64,000 nt of DNA from JBGSUZ01 sp963677505 (lineage in GTDB: Bacteria > Bacillota > Clostridia > Peptostreptococcales > Acidaminobacteraceae): positions 124,001 through 188,000 of the forward strand of contig CAXXWB010000017.1 of NCBI GenBank assembly GCA_963677505.2, in the 5' to 3' direction. Below the pieces are notes generated by a model. It was not told the origin of the DNA. It made no database searches and worked only from the letters and a program-made list of their open reading frames with translations. The translations under genes were made by a program, and so were the position numbers. Shown one piece after another: positions 57,369-64,000 of this stretch; positions within the stretch are counted from its first letter, which is position 1; the number at the start of each line of letters is the position of its first letter.

Positions 57369-57393
57369 TAAAAAAAGCTGTCTAGCAGCTGTT
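57369..57393 (-). terminator. Possible attenuator between ribozyme and glmS
   Basis: Minus strand: AGCTG, 5-nt loop, CAGCT, then TTTTTTATTTTTT. The stem is short (5 bp) but the U tract is excellent. It lies within the transcript, 100 nt before glmS, so it could lower read-through. Confidence 0.4.
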
Positions 57394-57414
57394 ATCATTT
57401 TGAAAATTTTTATC

Positions 57415-57595
57415 AAAATAGGTACAATGAGCCTTCAAACTGTTCTGCACATTCTGTCCCACAAATCGCTTTGTGTCTTTGTAGTGCATTTATCGGTTAC
57501 AGTCTAACCGCGGGGCATCCGCCGAATTTTCGATAAACCCCGACCTCGTCAACTGCCTTTAATCATCGCTTTTAAGCGGTGGCAGTTCTGGCGCT
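57415..57595 (-). ncRNA. glmS ribozyme: glmS ribozyme (glucosamine-6-phosphate-activated)
   Basis: The minus strand shows the conserved core: A/GCGCCAGAACTG at the cleavage site (between 57595 and 57594), then AGTTGACGAGG, GGGTTTATCGA, ATTCGGCGGATG and CCCCGCGGTTAGACTG. P1, P2 and P2.1 segments can pair. When GlcN6P accumulates it acts as a cofactor and the mRNA cleaves itself, exposing a 5'-OH end that is degraded. The 3' boundary (P4 side) at about 57415 is approximate. Confidence 0.95.
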
Positions 57596-57624
57596 AGTCT
57601 AATATTCAATTGGTCACTGATCAC
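57559..57624 (-). CDS. Possible 21-aa leader ORF running through the glmS ribozyme cleavage site
   Basis: GTG at 57624 is 10 nt after a perfect GGAGG (57635-57639) and reads MISDQLNIRLAPELPPLKSD plus D, then TAA at 57559-57561. The frame crosses the ribozyme cleavage site. Ribosomes translating it would meet the P1/P2 region, so it could couple translation to ribozyme folding. The reading is from the sequence; function is inferred and untested. Confidence 0.35.
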   Translation of the reverse strand: MISDQLNIRLAPELPPLKSDD

Positions 57625-57679
57625 CTCATTCTCACCTCCTAGAGATTTACTTTTTTTGCCTTTCACTCGTTGTAGTGTC

Positions 57680-57707
57680 ATTATACCACTTATTACAATA
57701 ATGTGAA
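57680..57707 (-). promoter_or_regulatory. Promoter of the glmS transcript
   Basis: TTCACA (57702-57707), 16-bp spacer, TATAAT (57680-57685) on the minus strand, about 85 nt ahead of the ribozyme cleavage site. Confidence 0.65.
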
Positions 57708-57909
57708 TAACATTTTAGTTACAGCCTCCAACTTCTTAGATTCTTTTTTTCTCACCTTAATTAATTAACCAATTCTTCCATATTCTTTTCATTAATCCTA
57801 TTATCTTTCTATAAATGCTTATATAATAATAATTTTCAATTTTGGACTTGAAAAGATTGCTAAATGAAGTATCATGTCTAAGGACTATTAATTCATGGAG
57901 GTATTATCA
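57708..57909. other. Divergent AT-rich spacer between glmS and the permease gene
   Basis: About 200 nt, no gene visible. It presumably holds the promoter for the permease gene, but I found no unambiguous element. GGAGG at 57897-57901 sets the permease start. Confidence 0.4.
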
Positions 57910-59181
57910 GTGGGTAATCATTTTTTAGTAGCGATTAGCATCTTTTCGCTCAGCTACATCACTATCATTTCTGAAAAAATCAATCGGATGATCGTCGCAT
58001 TACTAGGCGGCGTTTTAATGATTGGTTTTCACGTTCTCAGCCAAGAAGAAGCTTTTTCCATCATAGACTTTAACACTATTGGCTTATTAATCGGTATGAT
58101 GATCATCGTCAACATTCTTAAACGAACAGGATTCTTTCAGTATTTGGCTATAAAAATGGCCAAAATTGCAAATGGCGACCCTTGGAAAATTTTGTTCCTC
58201 TTTGCACTTACAACAGCTGTTTCTTCTGCATTATTGGACAACGTTACAACAGTTCTCCTTCTTGCACCAGTCACCTTTGTTATTGCAGATACTCTTAAGA
58301 CAAACCCAATCCCATTCATGGTACCAATGATCTTTGCATCGAATATTGGTGGCGTTTCCACTATTATCGGCGACGCAACTACCATTATGATTGGCTCAGC
58401 TACAGGTTATGATTTCTTAGAATTTGCTCGGAACATGGCGCCAATCGCATTGATTGCCTTTGCCGTTATGATTGTGTCTATGAAACTCATTTACGGTAAG
58501 TCATTAAAAGCTTCAGAAGAAAATAGAAAAGCAGTTTTCGCATTAGATGAGTCTAAAACCATTAGCGACAAAAGTTTGCTCATTAAAAGCTTATCTATTT
58601 TAGGACTTACCATTATCGGCTTTATTGTTCATCAGTCAATGGGTCTTGAATCTGCTACCATCGCTTTAGCTGGTGCAACGGTTCTGTTGCTTCTAAGTGG
58701 CATCGATCCAGAGGATATTCTCGTTGAAATTGAGTGGAATACCATTTTCTTCTTTATTGGTTTGTTTATTTTAGTCGGCTCATTAGAAAAAGTTGGCGTC
58801 ATTGCTGCACTTGCCGAAAAAATGGTATCCTTAACACAAGGGAATCTTTTCTTCACTGCCATGCTTATTCTGTGGGTGGCTGCACTTTTATCTTCAATTT
58901 TGGATAATGTGCCTTTTGTTGCCACAATGATTCCTCTATTAAAAAATATGGAGCAATTAACGGGAACTAGCTCTCCAGTCCTTTGGTGGGCTCTCGCTGC
59001 AGGTGCATGCCTTGGCGGAAACGGTACCCTTATTGGCGCCTCATGCAATGTTATCATTGGGGGCATGCTGGAAAAACGCAACCATAAGATTAATTTTATG
59101 GACTATATAAAAGTTGCATACCCAATTATGCTCCTTAGTATTGCTGCTATTACTGTTTACATGGCTGTATTCTACTTCTAA
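57910..59181 (+). CDS. ArsB/NhaD-type ion transporter (SLC13/IT superfamily)
   Basis: A 423-aa membrane protein with about eleven hydrophobic helices. Typical IT-superfamily pairs: FALTTAVSSALLDNVTTVLL in the first half and AALLSSILDNVPFVATMIPL in the second, with SNIGGVSTIIGDATTIMIG and GGNGTLIGASCNVIIGGMLE. These helix-break motifs occur in ArsB, NhaD and P-protein-like carriers; substrate (arsenite, Na+/H+ or an organic anion) cannot be told apart. The start is GTG at 57910, 8 nt after GGAGG; an ATG at 57895 overlaps that ribosome site. Confidence 0.87.
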   Translation: MGNHFLVAISIFSLSYITIISEKINRMIVALLGGVLMIGFHVLSQEEAFSIIDFNTIGLLIGMMIIVNILKRTGFFQYLAIKMAKIANGDPWKILFLFALTTAVSSALLDNVTTVLLLAPVTFVIADTLKTNPIPFMVPMIFASNIGGVSTIIGDATTIMIGSATGYDFLEFARNMAPIALIAFAVMIVSMKLIYGKSLKASEENRKAVFALDESKTISDKSLLIKSLSILGLTIIGFIVHQSMGLESATIALAGATVLLLLSGIDPEDILVEIEWNTIFFFIGLFILVGSLEKVGVIAALAEKMVSLTQGNLFFTAMLILWVAALLSSILDNVPFVATMIPLLKNMEQLTGTSSPVLWWALAAGACLGGNGTLIGASCNVIIGGMLEKRNHKINFMDYIKVAYPIMLLSIAAITVYMAVFYF

Positions 59182-59194
59182 GAGGGAGGGTCAT

Positions 59195-59677
59195 ATGAAG
59201 AAATCATACCTATCATCAGAAGCAAGTGAACATGAAATGAAACTCGTCCAAATGGGCGCGAAGGTTGAACTGGTCAATAGCAAAATGTGCTACGTCCGCT
59301 TTGTAATAGAAGGTCTTGAGATTGAATACGTTTACAACATCAATCATAAGAATAAATTTTTCTTAGAAAGGGTTAAGCCTTACCCATTGGCACTAAGAGT
59401 GACCGACACAGAAAATGAATTGATTGCTGTCATTGAAATTGATTTAGCTCAGTTTAAAAATGCCGTTAAGAGTCACAATATCAACTCATTTATTAACATT
59501 GGAACGGAACTAAACAAAAGCATTAAAAAATTTGAAGACTTATTTCTCTATTATAACCTTCCAAAAGAAGAGTGTGATGTTTTACAAAGTAAAATTGATG
59601 ATCTTTTAGAATATATCTATAAAGCCAAAGAACATTCCGAAAGAATCTTCTTCGAAAAAGAACCTGAAAATCTTTAG
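59195..59677 (+). CDS. Hypothetical cytoplasmic protein downstream of the permease
   Basis: A 160-aa soluble protein starting MKKSYLSSEASEHEMKLVQM at 59195 after AGAGGGAGGG. It is 13 nt from the permease stop, hence the same operon. A beta-rich first half (VELVNSKMCYVRFVIEGLEI) and a helical second half (KIDDLLEYIYKAKEHSERIF). I recognise no family. It may regulate or assist the transporter. Its last codons lie inside the operon terminator. Confidence 0.7.
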   Translation: MKKSYLSSEASEHEMKLVQMGAKVELVNSKMCYVRFVIEGLEIEYVYNINHKNKFFLERVKPYPLALRVTDTENELIAVIEIDLAQFKNAVKSHNINSFINIGTELNKSIKKFEDLFLYYNLPKEECDVLQSKIDDLLEYIYKAKEHSERIFFEKEPENL

Positions 59678-59692
59678 ATTTTCAGGTTCTTT
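59657..59692 (+). terminator. Terminator of the permease operon
   Basis: AAAGAACCTGAAAATCT (59657-59673) pairs perfectly with AGATTTTCAGGTTCTTT (59676-59692), 17 bp with a 2-nt nominal loop, then more T. It starts within the hypothetical gene. Confidence 0.9.
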
Positions 59693-59713
59693 TTTTAACG
59701 CCATTCAGTTTTT

Positions 59714-62700
59714 TTAAACTTCACGAATATCTGCAAGTTGTTTTTCGATTTCATATGCATTGAGCTTTGGCTTAATCTTAAACCGCTTTCTCATACGTTC
59801 TGCCAATCGGTCAAAATAAGTGTAAAGGATTGGCACTAAAAATAGTGTTAAGAACGTTGATGTGGCAAGACCGCCCGCAATGACGAGACCCATCCCTCTT
59901 AGGGTTTCACTGTTTGACCCATTGGAAAAGATCACGGGAATTTGAGCTAATATCGTTGTCATGGCTGTCATGAGAATTGGTCTAAGTCTTGTTGGACAAG
60001 CTTTAATCGTTGCTTCCTCAATACTAAGTCCATCTCTGTTTCTAAGGGTATTGATATAGTCCACTAGAATAATCCCGTTGTTTACAACAATCCCCACTAA
60101 GACAAGGCACCCTATAATCGCCATCATACTCAGAGGCTCCCCTGCAATGAATAGGAGTAAAAATGCACCTGTAAACGCTACCGGTATGGTAAACATAATG
60201 ATAAAGGGATCTACCAAGGACTCAAATTGAGCCGCCATAACGAGGTATACCAAGAGAATCGCTAATATAATAACCTGAACCAATGAACCAAAGGTATCGG
60301 TCATGGTTTCATTTGTACCACCTAAGGATACCGTGTAGCCTTCTGGCAATGTCATTTTCTTAATCAGCTTTTCAATATCACTGCCTACGCTCCCAGTACT
60401 TCTGCCAAATACATCACAGTCTACCGTTACATATCGACTTTGATCCGAGTGACTAATTGAATCAGGAATGTCATCTAGGGTAATCGTTGCCACGGAGGAA
60501 AGTGGCACATAGGCTCCAGTTCCCGTAGAAATGTTAATATTGTTCAAATCACTCGCATTCGTTACAAATGCTTGTGGGTACACAATATTTACATCCAGTT
60601 CCTGTTCATTTATTTTTAGGGTTGTGGCTTTGTAACCCGAAACAATATTTTTGACTTGGGATGCCACCTGAGACCCCGTTAAATTATACTGACGAATTTT
60701 ATCTTTATCAATATTGAGGGATAACTGTTTTGACTGTTCGCTTAAAGAGCTTGTAACTTGTCTCGTTCCTTCAACGGAAGTCATTTGTTTCTCAATCTGA
60801 TCGCTGATTTCTTTTAACACATCTAAATTGTCACCATAAATCTCAACGGATACGCCTGAGCCTCCCATTGAACCCATGCTGCTTGAAGCAGAAACCGTTA
60901 CTTTAGCCCCTGGAATTCTTTTAGCGCTATTTCTGACACTTTCCATAACTTCAGTAACGGAACGATCTCTTTTTTTCTTATCCACCAAATGAACCTCAAT
61001 TGAGCTTTTTTGGGAGCCTCCACCACCTCGAAGAGCACTCATCCCACTAGTGGAATCCGACATTGATACGGTCATAGACGTTAATTCAGGAATGGCTTCT
61101 AACTGCTTTTCGACCCTAAGTGATAATTCGTCGACGGCGGCTAACTGACTGCCTTTAGGCGCTTCTACCGTGACAGTGAATATCCCGCTATCTGTCGATG
61201 GCATGAGTTCCATGCCGATGAACGGCAACAAGGTTAAACTTGCCACAAATATGCCCATAATCCCTAGCAATGTCTTCTTTTTATTTTTTAAGACCCATCC
61301 TAAGGAAGATCTATAGATTTTATCTAACCATCTGATAAAATGGTCAAATTGATCCAATAATTTATTGATGAAATTCAGACGTTTAGGCGCATGATTTCTG
61401 TGTACATTGTTGACATAATTCCCACTAAGCATTGGTACCACAGTTACAGCCACTACCAATGACATGAGAAGAGAAAATACAACTGCAAGGGCTAAGTCCA
61501 TCATCATTTCCAGCACTAACCCGCTCGCAAAAATAAAGGGTACAAATACAGCGACCGTTGTTAAGGTTGAAGCTGCCACTGCCATTGCAACTTCTTTGGT
61601 TCCCTTGTATGTTCCTCTGACCTTGTCCTCACCTTCAGCGGTTCGGTGCCTATATATATTTTCAAGAACAACAACTGAATTATCGACGAGCATCCCTACC
61701 CCAATGGAGAGACCCCCAAGAGAAATCATGTTCAAAGTCGTTCCTGAAAAATACAGTAGTACAAAGGTTCCTATAATAGATAAGGGCATTGAAATGGCAA
61801 TAATACTGGTTAAACCAACGTTTTTCAAAATACAAACAATACAATAATAGATAAAACCGCGCCAATAATTATGTTTTTGATAACACTTTTAACCGAATCT
61901 TCAATCTCTGTACCTGACTCACTAATTACTTTAATTTCAACATTAGGATTAGCTTTGGAAAGCTTGTTCACATCCTTTATAACTTCCCTAACTGTCGTTA
62001 CTGTATTGGCATCACTGGCCTTTGTAACCGCAATATTGATACACGACTCCCCATTAAATCGGCTGATGGAGCTGACTTTTTTATTGGTCTCAGTAATATT
62101 TGCAAAATCTTGAAGTTGAAGTACCGTTCCATTATTTAACTTTACCGGTGTTCCTTTTATGTCTTCAATACTCTTCATTTTTAACTGACTGCTGATGGTA
62201 ATAGTGTTTTCTCCATAGTCAACCACACCACCTGGCATATTGGTATTTTCCGAGGCCAGAATCTGCCCTATAGCCGTCATAGAAAGTCCTAAACCTTCCA
62301 GTCGTTCAGGGTCTACTTCAATACGTATTTCCTTTTCATTACCCCCTGTAATTTCCACAGAAGATACCCCTGATTGTCGTTCCAGTCTGTCCTTTACAAC
62401 GTCTTCTGCAAAAGTCTTAAGTGCGTCATTGCTCATACTCTCCGAAGAGACGACAATATTTGCGACAGCTTCGGCATTGAGGTCAATTTTCATAATTGTA
62501 GGTGTCTCAACATCTTCAGGGAGGGTCCCTTCGATCATGCTAATTTTGTCTCTCATGCTACTGACTGCTTTATCAAGGTCTGCTCCATAATTAAGGTTGA
62601 CAACCACCAAGGACTGACCGTCTGAAGAGGTCGAACTGACGGTATCAATGTTCTCTACATTGGATACAGCACCTTCTATTTTGTCTGTTACAAGGCTTTC

Positions 62701-62877
62701 AACTTCCTCTGGCCCCGCGCCTTTGTATTCCGTCATAACAATGGCCACCGGAAGATCTACGTCGGGCAGCATCGCCATTTTCATTTTGGAGATTGAGACA
62801 ATCCCCAAAATCAATACAACTGATATCATTACGAATACAGTGACTGGCCGTTTTATCGCCGTTTTAATAAAATCCAT
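59714..62877 (-). CDS. RND efflux pump inner-membrane transporter (AcrB/SwrC-like), one-base frameshift at 61827-61830
   Basis: A proton-driven multidrug or lipophile exporter of about 1054 aa. The first frame begins MDFIKTAIKRPVTVFVMISV and carries the porter domain (DVDLPVAIVMTEYKGAGPEE). It stops after AVLSIIVLFVF; one extra T in a four-T run (minus strand, 61827-61830) would give FLKNVGLTSIIAISMPLSII and keep the frame. The second part has the proton-relay helix with GGLSIGVGMLVDNSVVVLEN, and GCLVLVGIVVNNGIILVDYI in the second half, both hallmark RND motifs. Corrected length fits HAE-1 pumps. It is 26 nt downstream of its adaptor gene. Gram-positive RNDs lack an outer-membrane partner; SwrC-type pumps export surfactants or drugs. 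Confidence 0.92.
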
Positions 62878-62903
62878 TTTTATTCCGTCCTTTCACTGTC
62901 TTT

Positions 62904-64000
62904 CTACTCTTCAGTTGCAATGTCTACTGCATCGCCTTCTTTGACAAAGCTTTGTCCTTTGATAACAACTTGATCGCCTGTCTTAATACCTTCTATAACT
63001 TCAATGCTTTCCTCGTTAGAAATCCCTGTTTTAACTATTTTTTTCTCTACAATATTCTGAGCGTTAATGGTAAATACATAACGTTCTCCACCTTTATCAA
63101 TAATGCTATTTAGGGGCAAGCACATCACTTGATCCTTTTTATCTATTACCAATTTTACAGAAGCAAACATGCCTGGCTTAACCGTAGCATCTACCTGATT
63201 GAGACTTACCTCTACAGGATATAGCATGGTGGTGCTATTAGCCGCTGGAGACAAATGGGCCACTGTACCCTCGTATGTTTTATCAGAAACTGCGCTGATA
63301 TTAACATATACCTTACTACCTTCAGCAATTCTATTGATATAGTCATCTGAAACATTAAAACTTAACTTTAATTTTTCATTATTGACGATGGTGATCCCTT
63401 GTGTCTGAGCTGAAACCATCATCCCTTCTGTGATACCAAAGGAACTTATAACCCCATCAATAGGTGCAGTTACTTTTGTATATCCCAGTTGAAGGCTGGC
63501 ACTATCAGAAGTAGCAGCGGCCTGCTGAATACTCGCTTGAGAAGCCGCCTTTGTCGCACCAATTGTCTTTTCTTTTGCTCGAGCTAAACTGTCTTTTGCC
63601 GACACCAACTGGAGTTTAGCTTTCTCTGTATTAGAGCGAAGGGCATCTAAATCTTTTTTAGAGACAGCACCCATCTTATAGAGTGATTCTGAGCTTTCCA
63701 AATCTTTCTTTAGATCATCGTATTGAATTTGATAAGAATCCACCGAAGTTTGAAGTTGTTGCACCTGATTTTCTAAGTTCGCTCCAACATTCATATCATA
63801 GTTAGCTTTTGCTGCAGATAATTGAGCAGACGCTTGGCTTGCCTGTAACTGGTAAGTTGAATCGTCTATTTCAAACAGTACGTCGCCAGCTTTTACAACA
63901 TCTCCTAAATTTACATTGACCTTTGTGACGGTCCCACTCACTTTAGGGTAAACAGCCACTTCATTTTCTGCTTGAATCTTTGATGATAATTTAATATAGT
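62904..64000 (-). CDS. RND/HlyD-type periplasmic adaptor (membrane fusion protein), N-terminus beyond window
   Basis: At least 365 aa of an efflux adaptor. It begins, within the window, before SSKIQAENEVAVYPKVSG and runs on past the right edge, so the signal or anchor is not visible. Lipoyl-type half motifs (GTVTKVNVNLGDVVKAGDVL and TAPIDGVISSFGITEGMMVS) flank a helical hairpin (QLQTSVDSYQIQYDDLKKDL). Beta-barrel and membrane-proximal parts follow (VKPGMFASVKLVIDKKDQVM). It joins the RND subunit of the next gene. A GTG at 63959 looks like a start but the frame stays open upstream with adaptor-like residues, so it is probably internal. Confidence 0.93.
   Translation of the reverse strand, partial: YIKLSSKIQAENEVAVYPKVSGTVTKVNVNLGDVVKAGDVLFEIDDSTYQLQASQASAQLSAAKANYDMNVGANLENQVQQLQTSVDSYQIQYDDLKKDLESSESLYKMGAVSKKDLDALRSNTEKAKLQLVSAKDSLARAKEKTIGATKAASQASIQQAAATSDSASLQLGYTKVTAPIDGVISSFGITEGMMVSAQTQGITIVNNEKLKLSFNVSDDYINRIAEGSKVYVNISAVSDKTYEGTVAHLSPAANSTTMLYPVEVSLNQVDATVKPGMFASVKLVIDKKDQVMCLPLNSIIDKGGERYVFTINAQNIVEKKIVKTGISNEESIEVIEGIKTGDQVVIKGQSFVKEGDAVDIATEE

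Noticed and set aside
58632..59081. 149-aa minus-strand ORF
   Set aside because: Antisense shadow of the membrane permease; low-complexity, no start site.
61825..61830. Programmed -1 frameshift in the RND pump
   Set aside because: No slippery heptamer with a downstream structure is evident and similar indels occur throughout the window; sequence error is simpler.

Overview
The window is from a low-GC, Gram-positive, anaerobic fermenter of the class Clostridia. Evidence: pyruvate formate-lyase, two [FeFe]-hydrogenases, the tig-clpP-clpX-lon-engB order, a glmS ribozyme, a CIRCE element, a GGC tRNA-Ala with encoded CCA, SLH surface proteins and several chemoreceptor-type proteins. I do not assign a genus.

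Layout. 1-1444 (-) is the N-terminal two thirds of pflB. 1815-3513 (+) holds two coupled ATP-grasp ligase genes. 3539-13526 (-) encodes two exported surface proteins; the gene for the larger (1976 aa) is interrupted in frame by a 2735-nt group II intron (4912-7646) with its own RT/maturase. 13789-15394 is a candidate peptide quorum-sensing pair: an XRE-TPR regulator (-) divergent from a 54-aa exported pro-peptide (+). 15953-22422 (+) is a sigma-54 activator followed by its probable target operon (ridA, C-S lyase, D-cysteine desulfhydrase/ACC deaminase-like protein, alanine/glycine symporter) behind a clear -24/-12 promoter. 22503-24679 (-) is an SLH protein with 88-aa repeats. tRNA-Ala, a membrane-anchored protein, an M29 aminopeptidase, rsuA, an rsmF-type methyltransferase, class II aldolase, a Cache chemoreceptor, cyclophilin, a NUDIX hydrolase and two sensor-like membrane proteins without output domains fill 24969-35917.

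36012-42644 (-) is the proteostasis cluster tig-clpP-clpX, then lon-engB behind its own CIRCE-controlled promoter. 42872-45773 carries a stalk-domain protein and a UvrD-type helicase. 45913-51701 is a divergent redox locus: a Rossmann-MCP fusion (-) facing a 2Fe-2S protein, a PAS-linked sensory-type [FeFe]-hydrogenase, a SpoIIE-like PP2C phosphatase and a second (group B-like) [FeFe]-hydrogenase. 51741-55306 (-) has a multi-GAF protein and a FapA/DUF342 protein. 55438-57707 (-) is glmS with promoter, leader ORF and ribozyme. 57910-59677 (+) is an ArsB/NhaD-like permease plus a hypothetical gene. 59714-64000 (-) is an RND efflux pump with its adaptor.

A cross-cutting feature is about 15 single- or double-base indels that split genes, many at short homopolymers. 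In nearly every case removing or adding the implied base restores an integral codon count and the normal family length. I read most as sequence errors in a draft, so these genes are listed as single CDSs with the break position. The intron-interrupted surface gene is different: that is a real, precise insertion.
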